NCBI GenBank assembly: GCA_003514385.1
Contig: DOQR01000002.1
Span: forward strand, 128,339-192,338
Direction of reading: 5' to 3'
Length of the DNA: 64,000 bases
Source of the DNA: Oscillospiraceae bacterium
GTDB taxonomy: Bacteria > Bacillota > Clostridia > Oscillospirales > Acutalibacteraceae
Under the pieces are notes generated by a model, which saw only the letters and a program-made list of their open reading frames with translations, was not told the DNA's origin and searched no databases. The number at the start of each line of letters is the position of its first letter. Position 1 is the first letter of the stretch. Positions 18,110 to 25,816 of this stretch are shown piece by piece. A program made the translations under genes and the position numbers.

Positions 18110-19489
18110 TCAGTCGAGTCTCTCTATCTTATATGTGAAAGTGTTTTTCTTTCTCTCGTCGCGCTTGTCGAAGAATGCTTCCGCCTGAGTCGGGAAAGCG
18201 ATATAGGAGAGAACATCCTCGTCGCAGGTCGCTCTGTCGCCGAGATACTCTCTTGCGGCGGGGAGACCGGGCTCAAGCAGGTCTGCGTAGCGGCAGGTTA
18301 TCGGCTTCTCGTCGCCGAGAACCTTCTTCTGGAGCTCCTCGTTTATCTTGCCGGGAGCCTTGCCGTATTCGCCCTTGATATAGTTCTTGACTTCCTTGGA
18401 GATGTTCTTGTATCTCTCGCCCGCGAGCACATTTGCGGTCGCCTGAACGCCGACCATCTGGCTCATCGGGGTGACGAGCGGAGGATAACCGAGGTCTTCG
18501 CGGACTCTCGGAGTCTCTGCGAGAACTTCGTCGAGCTTGTCGAGCTTGTTCTGAGCGGTGAGCTGAGCGACAAGGTTCGAGAGCATTCCACCGGGTATCT
18601 GATAGTTGAGAGCGTCGGTCTGGGTGGTCAGCACGACGGGGTTGAGCAGGCCGCTCTTGAGAGCGTCGTTGCGGACGGGCTTGAAGAAATCGTTGATTTT
18701 CTTGAGCTGTGCCATGTCGAGCGGAACTTCGTAGCCCTCTTTCTGGAGGATATAAGCCATGGTCTCTGTGGGCGGCTGAGAGGTGCCGTTGGAGAAGCAG
18801 GAGATAGCGGTGTCGATAACATCCGCGCCGGCTTCAACAGCCTTCTGCAATGTCACAGGGCCGAGACCCGTGGTCGAGTGAGTGTGAACGATAACGGGGA
18901 GACTGATGTTCTCCTTTATGCCCTTGACAAGATCATATGCTGTCTGGGGATCCATGATGCCCGCCATGTCCTTGATGCACACGGACTGAACGCCCATGCT
19001 CTCGAGATCTTTGGCAAGCTTGATGTAGCTCTCGATGTTGTGGATGGGGCTCGTGGTGTAGCAGATGGTGCCCGATGCGTGAGCGCCGCACTTGATAGTC
19101 TCGTCAACGGCGGTCTCGATGTTTCTCAGGTCGTTGAGCGCATCGAATATACGGATGATGTCGATGCCGTTTTCAACGCTCTTTCTGACGAAAAGGCGAA
19201 CGACATCGTCGGGATAATGCTTGTAGCCCAGAAGGTTCTGACCTCTGAGGAGCATCTGCAGCTTGGTGTTCGGGCACGCCTTGCGGATCTTGCGCAGGCG
19301 CTCCCACGGATCTTCGTTGAGATAGCGCAGGCAGGAGTCGAACGTAGCGCCGCCCCAGCACTCGAGCGAATAGTAGCCCGCCTTGTCAAGCTCGGGCAGT
19401 ATTGCCTCGAAATCCTCATAGGGCATACGGGTCGCGATAAGCGACTGGTTCGCGTCTCTGAGGACAGTCTCAGTGAAATTTACTTTCAT
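18110..19489 (-). CDS. oadA: Oxaloacetate decarboxylase-type carboxyltransferase subunit alpha (no biotinyl domain)
   Basis: 459 aa. It has the HMGL-like TIM barrel of the carboxyltransferases: FTETVLRDANQSLIATRM, LECWGGATFD, LLRGQNLLGYKHYPDDVV, RIFDALNDLRN, SVCIKDMAG (the carbamylated Lys) and VHTHSTTG (metal His pair), then a conserved carboxylase domain. It ends after this domain, so the biotin domain found at the C-terminus of Klebsiella OadA is missing here and is supplied by the gene at 17277-17663. Oxaloacetate is the probable substrate. It lies 44 bp downstream of glyS. Confidence 0.93.
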   Translation of the reverse strand: MKVNFTETVLRDANQSLIATRMPYEDFEAILPELDKAGYYSLECWGGATFDSCLRYLNEDPWERLRKIRKACPNTKLQMLLRGQNLLGYKHYPDDVVRLFVRKSVENGIDIIRIFDALNDLRNIETAVDETIKCGAHASGTICYTTSPIHNIESYIKLAKDLESMGVQSVCIKDMAGIMDPQTAYDLVKGIKENISLPVIVHTHSTTGLGPVTLQKAVEAGADVIDTAISCFSNGTSQPPTETMAYILQKEGYEVPLDMAQLKKINDFFKPVRNDALKSGLLNPVVLTTQTDALNYQIPGGMLSNLVAQLTAQNKLDKLDEVLAETPRVREDLGYPPLVTPMSQMVGVQATANVLAGERYKNISKEVKNYIKGEYGKAPGKINEELQKKVLGDEKPITCRYADLLEPGLPAAREYLGDRATCDEDVLSYIAFPTQAEAFFDKRDERKKNTFTYKIERLD

Positions 19490-19533
19490 ATATTTCGCTC
19501 TCCTTTGGATTTGATTTTATAAACTTATTTGAA

Positions 19534-20916
19534 TCAGAACTCGATGCGCGAAGCGATGTAGCTTTCGAGCTCGTCTATAGCGATGCGCTCCTGCTTCATC
19601 GTGTCGCGGTCGCGCACGGTCACGCAGTGATCATCGACGGAGTCGAAGTCATAGGTGATGCACAGCGGAGTACCGATCTCGTCCTGGCGGCGATAGCGCT
19701 TGCCGATGGAGCCGGTCTCGTCGAAATCGACCATGAACTTGCGGCTCAAGTCGTCGCAGATCTTTATAGCCTCTTCCGAAAGCTTCTTCGAGAGGGGAAG
19801 CACCGCGGCCTTGTAGGGCGCGACGACGGGGGAGAGATGGAGCACCACGCGGGTGTCGTTCTTCTCTGCGTCGATAACTTCCTCGTCATATGCTTCGCAG
19901 AGCAGCGCGAGTACGGTTCTGTCGAGTCCGTAGGTGGATTCTATTATATAGGGAATGAACTTCTCGTTCGTCTCGGGATCAAGATAGTCCATCTTCTGGC
20001 CGCTGTATTCCTGATGTCTCGTCAGGTCGAAGTCAGTTCTGTTGTGGGTGCCGTTTATCTCGCCCCAGCCGAACGGGAAGAGGAACTCAATGTCGCACGC
20101 GGCTTTCGCGTAGTGGGCGAGCTTCTCATGGTCGTGGAAGCGAAGATGCTCGGGAGCTATGCCTAGATCCTCAAAATACTTCTTGCCGAATTGCTTGAAG
20201 TAGTCGTAGAGCTCGTTGTCGGAGCCCTTCTTGCAGAAGGTCTGGAACTCCATCTGCTCGAACTCTATTGTTCTGAAAGTGAAGTTACCGGGGGTTATCT
20301 CGTTTCTGAACGCCTTGCCGATCTGACCGATGCTGAAGGGCAGCTTCGCTCTCATCGAACGCTGGACGTTGAGAAAGTTGACATATTCACCCTGCGCGTT
20401 TTCGGGGCGCAGATAGATAACGCTCTTTGCGTCGTTGGTGACTCCGCGGTAGGTCTGGAACATGAGGTTGAATTCTCTTATGTCCGTGAAATTGTGCTTG
20501 CCGCAGTGGGGGCAGGGGATCGAATGAGCCTTGATGTACTCAAACATCTCCTCTTTCGTCATCTTGTCGGGGTGGGCATCGGGATCAAAGTTCTCGATGA
20601 GCGTGTCCGCTCTGTGGCGCATCTTGCACTCCTTGCAGTCGAGAAGAGGGTCGGAGAAGCTGGCGATGTGACCGCTTGCCTCCCAGACTTTCGGATGCAT
20701 GAGAATGTCTGCGTCAACTTCGTAGCTGTTCCTGCGCTCCTGAATGAATCTCTTGCGCCAGGTGTCCTTGACGTTGTTCTTCATTCTTGCGCCGAGCGGG
20801 CCGTAGTCCCAGGTGTTCGCAAGTCCGCCGTAGATGTCGCTGCCGGCGAAAATGAAGCCTCTGTTTTTACACAGAGCGACGATTTTTTCCATTGTTTTTT
20901 CGGTATTATTTAGCAT
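19534..20916 (-). CDS. glyS: Glycyl-tRNA synthetase (dimeric, alpha2 type)
   Basis: 460 aa, class II enzyme of the single-chain type. RGFIFAGSDIYGGLANTWDY near the start, YLRPENAQGEYVNFLNVQRS-like motif 2 region, RNEITPGNFTFRTIEFEQME, and ESTYGLDRTVLALL (motif 3) are all visible. Two Cys pairs (CKEC about residue 94 and CPHC about residue 135) form the usual zinc site. The C-terminus is an anticodon-binding domain (HLSPVVAPYKAAVLPLSKK). The start is preceded by GGGGAG. No T-box leader motif is present upstream. Confidence 0.96.
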   Translation of the reverse strand: MLNNTEKTMEKIVALCKNRGFIFAGSDIYGGLANTWDYGPLGARMKNNVKDTWRKRFIQERRNSYEVDADILMHPKVWEASGHIASFSDPLLDCKECKMRHRADTLIENFDPDAHPDKMTKEEMFEYIKAHSIPCPHCGKHNFTDIREFNLMFQTYRGVTNDAKSVIYLRPENAQGEYVNFLNVQRSMRAKLPFSIGQIGKAFRNEITPGNFTFRTIEFEQMEFQTFCKKGSDNELYDYFKQFGKKYFEDLGIAPEHLRFHDHEKLAHYAKAACDIEFLFPFGWGEINGTHNRTDFDLTRHQEYSGQKMDYLDPETNEKFIPYIIESTYGLDRTVLALLCEAYDEEVIDAEKNDTRVVLHLSPVVAPYKAAVLPLSKKLSEEAIKICDDLSRKFMVDFDETGSIGKRYRRQDEIGTPLCITYDFDSVDDHCVTVRDRDTMKQERIAIDELESYIASRIEF

Positions 20917-20949
20917 AAGCGCTTACTCCCCTATTATTCATTGTAGCCT

Positions 20950-20978
20950 ATAATAATCTAAAAAATGCCAAAAGTCAA
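20950..20978 (-). promoter_or_regulatory. Promoter of glyS
   Basis: Minus strand TTGACT (20978-20973), 17 bp, TATTAT (20955-20950), about 35 bp before the start codon; the leader is therefore too short for a T-box. Confidence 0.72.
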
Positions 20979-21199
20979 GGCACGTAAAAGAGATTTTGAG
21001 CCCTTGTCCGCCCGCCTTTTTGTGCGCTTTTTCGGGTATGTGTTTTTGTCTGTGCATTTTGCCGAAAATAATGCTGTGAAAGGGCTTAAAAACATAAACA
21101 GTAACAAAATATCGATATAAAAAGCACAATAAAAACTTTTTCGCCAAAGCCGCCTTAAAAAATATTTTTTTGCCCATTCGGGGCTTTTTCAACACTGTA

Positions 21200-21227
21200 T
21201 TGACAAATCCGTGTTTTAATGTAAAAT
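21200..21227 (+). promoter_or_regulatory. Promoter of the GPH symporter gene
   Basis: TTGACA (21200-21205), 16 bp, TAAAAT (21222-21227), about 60 bp before the GTG start. Confidence 0.6.
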
Positions 21228-21285
21228 TATAGTATTATCTATAATGGGTAGATATTTGAGAAAACAATGCAAAGAGGGTAAGACT

Positions 21286-22821
21286 GTGGCAAGACAGGAA
21301 TCAAAAGTTTCGTCATTCTTTCAGAAGATAGGCCCGATGGTGGGCTACAATGCCGCGAGCATACTTTTCGGCGGCGGCGGATACATCATCTCGCTCTATT
21401 TTCTGTCGTTTTTGACCGAGGTCGAAAAGCTCAGCGTCGATCAGGCGGGTATGGTTATCGCCATGGCTCATATCTGGGACGCCGTCACCGACCCCGTCAT
21501 GGGTATTATAACCGACCGCACGCGTTCGAAATACGGCAGACACAGAAGATATCTGCTCTGGGGCGTTATTCCGATAGCCATCTCGTATTTCTGCCTGTGG
21601 AACTCGTTCGGCATTTCCGCGACCGGCAACAAGACCGCGACGATGCTCTACTACATGCTCGCGTATATGCTCTATAACACGGCGCTGACTCTCGTCACCG
21701 TGCCGCATGTTGCGATGCTGCCCGTTATCGCGCCCGATTATTCCCTGCGCACTCAGTATAACTCCGTGCAGTATATAATGAACTCCGTCGGCATGGTTTC
21801 GTCGTTCCTGCTCGTGTCGCTGTCGCTCGGCTTTACGAACATGGAGATGACCGCCGCGTCAAGACCGAAGTTCATGTTCTTCGGCGCAGTGTTGTGCTTG
21901 TGGTTCTCACTGCCGCTGCTCGTGACTTTCAAATGCACGAAAGAGCCGAGCTCGCTCGACATGAAGCTGCCGCCTTTCAACGCGACTATGCTCTTTGAAG
22001 AGTACAAGCAGGTTTTCCGCAACAAGGCGTTCAGACGCTATTTTGTCCTGAGCTCGATGTACACCATGGCAAAGGGCTTCTATGCAAACTCCAACCAGTA
22101 TTTCATCAAATACAGTGCCCAGCGCTTCGGCTATTTCAACACCCTGCAAACGATTGCGGGTGCGGCTGAGGCATCCGGCTTCCCCGTCAATTATCTGCTG
22201 ACTATGAAAAAGGGCAAGCAGCTGTGCGGAAAGCTCCTGACTCCGCTCATGGCGGCGGGACTTATCATAAACCTGTTCATCGGCAAGAGCACTCCGCTCT
22301 GGGTCGTCATTGTTTCGATAATCCTCTATAACTTCGGCTTCTCCGGCCCCGGATTTACCGCCACAAATATCCAGCCCGATGTCACGGATGTTGACGAGAT
22401 GATAACCGGACGCCGCCGCGAGGGCGTTATCTCGACCTTCAACACGCTCATCAAAAAGACCATAAACGGTCTCATGAGCGCGTTCACCGGATTTATTCTT
22501 AAAGGCTTCGGCTTCCGTACCGGCGCAGAGGGCGCGAATGCCCTCGAACAGACCGCTAAGGGTATATTCGGACTGAAGGTGACTTACTGCATCCTGCCTC
22601 TCATCTTCGTCGGCCTCGTCTATGTCTGCGTGTTCACCTATAAGATGACCCGCGAGGATCACAAGATGATAACCGAGGCTATAAAAGAGAAGAAAGAGAC
22701 AGGCAAGTGCTCACTGACCCCCGAGCAGATGAAACGCTGCGAGGAGATAGCGGGTCAGAGCTTCGGCGATATGTGGATCGGCAAACCTTCCGCAGAGACC
22801 CTTGTGACCGAGCTTGACTAA
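21286..22821 (+). CDS. GPH-family (MelB-like) sugar:cation symporter
   Basis: 511 aa with about twelve membrane helices. The GTG at 21286 is preferred because AGAGGG lies 7 bases upstream, whereas the in-frame ATG at 21244 has no ribosome site. The GPH signature is clear: IWDAVTDPVMGIITDRTRSK plus YGRHRRYLLWG (Asp residues for cation binding), and IQPDVTDVDEMITGRRREG late in the protein. The substrate is probably a glycoside, pentoside or hexuronide; it cannot be fixed from sequence. It is followed by lepA on the same strand after 24 bp. Confidence 0.9.
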   Translation: MARQESKVSSFFQKIGPMVGYNAASILFGGGGYIISLYFLSFLTEVEKLSVDQAGMVIAMAHIWDAVTDPVMGIITDRTRSKYGRHRRYLLWGVIPIAISYFCLWNSFGISATGNKTATMLYYMLAYMLYNTALTLVTVPHVAMLPVIAPDYSLRTQYNSVQYIMNSVGMVSSFLLVSLSLGFTNMEMTAASRPKFMFFGAVLCLWFSLPLLVTFKCTKEPSSLDMKLPPFNATMLFEEYKQVFRNKAFRRYFVLSSMYTMAKGFYANSNQYFIKYSAQRFGYFNTLQTIAGAAEASGFPVNYLLTMKKGKQLCGKLLTPLMAAGLIINLFIGKSTPLWVVIVSIILYNFGFSGPGFTATNIQPDVTDVDEMITGRRREGVISTFNTLIKKTINGLMSAFTGFILKGFGFRTGAEGANALEQTAKGIFGLKVTYCILPLIFVGLVYVCVFTYKMTREDHKMITEAIKEKKETGKCSLTPEQMKRCEEIAGQSFGDMWIGKPSAETLVTELD

Positions 22822-22845
22822 AAGACCCACGAAAGGATCAATAAA

Positions 22846-24657
22846 TTGTCTACCAAGAAAGAAAACATCAGAAATTTCAGCATCATAGCGCATATCGACC
22901 ACGGCAAATCAACCCTCGCGGACAGACTCCTTGAGCTCACCGACTCCGTGGCGAAGCGCGATATGACTGCTCAGATACTTGATAACATGGATCTTGAGCG
23001 CGAGCGCGGAATAACTATAAAGGCGCACGCGGTCAAAATGGACTATACCGCGAGCGACGGCGAGGTCTATGAACTGAATCTTATAGACACTCCCGGCCAT
23101 GTTGACTTCAACTATGAAGTCTCGCGTTCCCTTGCCGCCTGCGAGGGTGCGGTGCTCATAATCGACGCGTCGCAGGGAATCGAAGCGCAGACGCTCGCGA
23201 ACACATATCTGGCGCTCGACCACGACCTTGAGATAGTCCCAGTTATCAATAAAATAGACCTGCCCGCCGCCGACCCCGACAGAGTTGCTTCCGAGGTCGA
23301 GGAGGTCATAGGCCTCGATTGCTCGAACGCTCCGCGCGTCTCGGCAAAGACGGGCGAGAATGTCGAAGAGGTTCTCGAACGCATCGTTCTCGATATTCCC
23401 GCGCCCGTAACCGATGATAACGCACCGCTCAGAGCGCTCATATTCGACTCGGTCTATGACAGCTACAAGGGCGTTATCGTCTATGTCAGAATAAAAGAGG
23501 GCAAGATAAAGCCCGGCGACACCATGCGCATGATGGCGACCGGCGCGCAGTTCACGGTCGTTGAAGTCGGCTATATGCGCGCCACGAGCATGGAGCCCGC
23601 CGATGAACTGACCTCCGGCGAGGTCGGCTATATAACCGCCTCGATAAAGACCGTCAGCGACGCCCGCGTCGGTGATACCGTAACGACTGCGGAGAATCCC
23701 GCAAAAGAGCCGCTTGCAGGCTACCGCAAGGTGAACCCGATGGTTTTCTGCGGAGTCTATCCCGCCGATGGCGCGGACTACGAAAATCTGCGCGACGCGC
23801 TCGAAAAGCTCCAGTTAAACGACGCTTCGCTTTCATATGAGCCGGAGACCTCCGGCGCGCTCGGATTCGGCTTCCGCTGCGGCTTCCTCGGTCTGCTCCA
23901 TCTCGAGATAATCCAGGAACGCCTTGAGCGCGAATATGACCTCGACCTCGTAACAACTGTGCCGAGCGTTATATATAAGATACACCTGACCGACGGCAGC
24001 GTTATAGAGATAGATAACCCGACCCACTATCCCGACCCGGTCAATATAGACTACAGCGAAGAGCCGTTCACCAACGCGCATATCTATTCTCCGCCCGAAT
24101 ATGTCGGCGCTATAATGGATCTGTGCCAGGAGCGCCGCGGCGTGTTCAAGAACATGACCTATATCGCCTCCGACCGCGTGGACATTCTCTATGAGCTGCC
24201 GCTCAACGAGATAATCTATGATTTCTTCGATTCGCTCAAGTCGCGCACCCGCGGCTATGCGTCGTTTGACTATGAGATAACCGATTACCGCCGCTCGAAC
24301 CTCGTTAAACTCGATGTTCTCCTGAATGGCGATATAATCGATGCGCTCTCGTTTATTATCCACGCCGACAAGGCGTATGGACGCGCGAGAAAGATAGCCG
24401 AAAAGCTCAAGGATAATATCCCGCGTCAGCTGTTTGAGATTCCGATCCAGATAGCCATCGGCGGCAAGGTCATAGCCCGTGAAACAGTCAAGGCGATGAG
24501 AAAAGACGTTCTTGCCAAGTGCTACGGCGGCGACATAACCCGAAAGAAAAAGCTGCTCGAAAAGCAGAAGGAAGGCAAGAAGCGTATGCGCCAGTTCGGC
24601 ACGGTCGAAGTGCCGCAGGAGGCGTTTATGGCGGTTCTCAAGCTCGACGACGATTGA
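22846..24657 (+). CDS. lepA: Elongation factor 4 (LepA), back-translocating ribosomal GTPase
   Basis: 603 aa, standard length. TTG start at 22846 with GAAAGGAT upstream. G1 [17 protein letters not shown]3 [11 protein letters not shown]4 [10 protein letters not shown] and the LepA-specific C-terminal domain ([38 protein letters not shown]) are all present. LepA acts on stalled or mis-translocated ribosomes and in 30S assembly. A perfect 16-bp stem terminator follows directly. Confidence 0.98.
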   Translation: MSTKKENIRNFSIIAHIDHGKSTLADRLLELTDSVAKRDMTAQILDNMDLERERGITIKAHAVKMDYTASDGEVYELNLIDTPGHVDFNYEVSRSLAACEGAVLIIDASQGIEAQTLANTYLALDHDLEIVPVINKIDLPAADPDRVASEVEEVIGLDCSNAPRVSAKTGENVEEVLERIVLDIPAPVTDDNAPLRALIFDSVYDSYKGVIVYVRIKEGKIKPGDTMRMMATGAQFTVVEVGYMRATSMEPADELTSGEVGYITASIKTVSDARVGDTVTTAENPAKEPLAGYRKVNPMVFCGVYPADGADYENLRDALEKLQLNDASLSYEPETSGALGFGFRCGFLGLLHLEIIQERLEREYDLDLVTTVPSVIYKIHLTDGSVIEIDNPTHYPDPVNIDYSEEPFTNAHIYSPPEYVGAIMDLCQERRGVFKNMTYIASDRVDILYELPLNEIIYDFFDSLKSRTRGYASFDYEITDYRRSNLVKLDVLLNGDIIDALSFIIHADKAYGRARKIAEKLKDNIPRQLFEIPIQIAIGGKVIARETVKAMRKDVLAKCYGGDITRKKKLLEKQKEGKKRMRQFGTVEVPQEAFMAVLKLDDD

Positions 24658-24671
24658 TAGACAAAACAAAC

Positions 24672-24722
24672 AAAGCTGTAAATTACCTGCCCTGCGGCGA
24701 TCGGTAATTTACAGCTTTTTGC
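24672..24722 (+). terminator. Terminator of lepA
   Basis: AAAGCTGTAAATTACC (24672-24687) is fully complementary to 24703-24718, with a 15-base loop and a T-rich 3' side (CTTTTTGCTTTTTTG). Confidence 0.9.
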
Positions 24723-24741
24723 TTTTTTGACTGTCTGTGAT

Positions 24742-25326
24742 TTATTTTTTGGCGGCAACGCTTTTCTGCATACTGTCAAGCTTAGCAAGAACGGCGGCGT
24801 ACATATCGCATAGTGAAAGCGAAATGAAGTCGGCGGACTGCGAAAAATCGTTGTTGACCCATTCCTCGATTGTGCCCAAGGAGCCCTTGACCATAAATGT
24901 GTATGTCGTGTTTAGGACCAGGTCGTCCAAGTCGGGGAATTTTTGCCGCCACTCGTTCGTTATGTCCTGTCTGTTTATTTCGCAGCACTTGTCTAAAAAC
25001 TGTTTGCTGCCGTATTTGCCGAACAGCGCGTCGCAAAACGAACGCTCGGCCTCCACGGTCTCTATTATTTTGTTTATCCGGGGGAAGTCGCTTTTTGTGT
25101 AGTTGCAGTTTCTCACGGCATCGCAGAGGCGCTCGTAGACAATGCCTTCTATTTGATCCAAAAGGTCGTAAACATCGGCATAGTGGGCATAGAAAGACCC
25201 TCTGTTGACGTTGGCTGCTTGGCAGAGTTCCGTTACCGAAATTTTGTCTATGGGCTTTTGCTTGAGCAGTGAAATGAAGCTCTCGCAAAGCAGCTGCTTT
25301 GTTATTAAAATGCGGCGGTTTTCCAT
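24742..25326 (-). CDS. TetR/AcrR-family transcriptional regulator
   Basis: 194 aa. Start ATG at 25326 with GGAGG 9 bases upstream; the frame runs on further upstream but without a ribosome site. The N-terminal helix-turn-helix reads ISVTELCQAANVNRGSFYAHY, the usual TetR form, followed by DVYDLLDQIEGIV. The C-terminal ligand domain is of the DhaS-like type common in Firmicutes. It is divergent from two very short peptide genes, and the region between holds two inverted repeats (25350-25383 and 25401-25421) that are likely operators. Repression of itself and of the peptide genes is inferred. The inducer is unknown. Confidence 0.9.
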   Translation of the reverse strand: MENRRILITKQLLCESFISLLKQKPIDKISVTELCQAANVNRGSFYAHYADVYDLLDQIEGIVYERLCDAVRNCNYTKSDFPRINKIIETVEAERSFCDALFGKYGSKQFLDKCCEINRQDITNEWRQKFPDLDDLVLNTTYTFMVKGSLGTIEEWVNNDFSQSADFISLSLCDMYAAVLAKLDSMQKSVAAKK

Positions 25327-25349
25327 GAAATCTTGCCTCCGTAGGTTGT

Positions 25350-25383
25350 CAACTGAACAAAAAAGCCCCGATTTGTTCAGTTG
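25350..25383. promoter_or_regulatory. Inverted repeat, probable TetR operator 1
   Basis: CAACTGAACAAA (25350-25361) and TTTGTTCAGTTG (25372-25383) are perfect 12-bp arms around a 10-bp GC-rich spacer. It lies between the regulator start codon and the peptide promoter. A terminator role is less likely because no T-tract follows on the plus strand and it sits in the regulator's 5' leader. Confidence 0.6.
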
Positions 25384-25400
25384 CGCACAAATCATAAATT

Positions 25401-25421
25401 TTTGTTGATTGACGCAACAAA
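25401..25421. promoter_or_regulatory. Inverted repeat overlapping the -35 box, probable operator 2
   Basis: TTTGTTG (25401-25407) and CAACAAA (25415-25421) flank ATTGACG, so the -35 box TTGACG is inside the palindrome. It shares the TTTGTT/AACAAA core with the first inverted repeat. Confidence 0.55.
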
Positions 25422-25437
25422 GCGTAGAGATTATACT
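25409..25437 (+). promoter_or_regulatory. Promoter of the twin micro-peptide operon
   Basis: TTGACG (25409-25414), 17 bp, TATACT (25432-25437), about 48 bp upstream of the first peptide start codon. Confidence 0.72.
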
Positions 25438-25485
25438 ATAAATGCAGTTATAAGTCAATCTTACAATGCGAAGGGAGGGGACGAA

Positions 25486-25602
25486 ATGGAAGTGGCATTG
25501 GAACTGTTGCTTAAGGCACTCGAGTGGTCTGGCAAGGCACTTTATTGGGTTACTATAGGCCCGATAATAGAGCTTATAAAGCTGATCTTCGGAATCGCTT
25601 AA
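25486..25602 (+). CDS. 38-aa amphipathic peptide (unknown function)
   Basis: ATG at 25486 with a near-perfect ribosome site AAGGGAGGGG. The product starts MEVALELLLKALEWSGKALY and ends in a hydrophobic segment (GPIIELIKLIFGIA). Glu at 2, 6, 13 and 29 and Lys at 10, 17 and 32 are spaced so that one helix face is charged and the other is Leu/Ile/Val-rich. There is no Cys, no signal peptide and no leader cleavage motif. The strong promoter, the SD and a second, similarly built peptide 22 bp downstream argue that it is real. A membrane-active or membrane-associated peptide is plausible (leaderless bacteriocin, PSM-like or a toxin), but I recognise no family. Confidence 0.7.
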   Translation: MEVALELLLKALEWSGKALYWVTIGPIIELIKLIFGIA

Positions 25603-25624
25603 ATTTAACGAGGAGGGAAAAGTA

Positions 25625-25711
25625 ATGGAGATCATCCAGAGAATTTTAGAAGCGTACTTTGAGTATGTAAGATTTATTCTTGAGCACCTTTTCTGGTTCA
25701 TTCCGAAATAA
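25625..25711 (+). CDS. 28-aa amphipathic peptide (unknown function)
   Basis: ATG at 25625 preceded by GAGGAGGGAAA, an excellent ribosome site. The peptide starts MEIIQRILEAYFEYVRFILE and ends HLFWFIPK. Glu2, Glu9, Glu13 and Glu20 with Arg6, Arg16 and Lys28 give an amphipathic helix rich in Ile, Leu and aromatic residues. Net charge is about -1, as for the 38-aa partner. It is too short for standard gene callers. It lies in the same transcript, which ends at the hairpin at 25751-25788. Function unknown; the pair may act together in the membrane. Confidence 0.68.
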   Translation: MEIIQRILEAYFEYVRFILEHLFWFIPK

Positions 25712-25750
25712 GAGGGACTGCATTTTAATGCAGAGCTGAAGAAAAATTCA

Positions 25751-25798
25751 AAGGTCATAATTCGAGCGGTTGCTGCGATTATGACCTTCTTTTTTTAT
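25751..25798 (+). terminator. Terminator of the micro-peptide operon
   Basis: AAGGTCATAAT (25751-25761) pairs with ATTATGACCTT (25778-25788), extended by a few bases in the loop, followed by CTTTTTTTT. A small palindrome at 25718-25733 precedes it. Confidence 0.85.
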
Positions 25799-25816
25799 TT
25801 GTTTTCCGCGCCGGAA

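Larger units (their letters stand above)
20917..21285. other. Divergent intergenic region glyS / GPH symporter
   Basis: 369 bp, AT-rich, with a minus promoter for glyS (20950-20978) and a plus promoter for the symporter (21200-21227). No T-box consensus, no RNA gene and no convincing reading frame seen. Confidence 0.6.

Noticed and set aside
20917-21243. T-box leader for glyS
   Set aside because: The promoter lies about 35 bp before the start codon and no AGGGTGGNACCGCG-type motif is present on the minus strand.
25486-25711. AgrD-type autoinducing peptides
   Set aside because: Neither peptide has a central Cys or Ser for a thiolactone or an AgrD-like acidic tail, and no AgrB is present.
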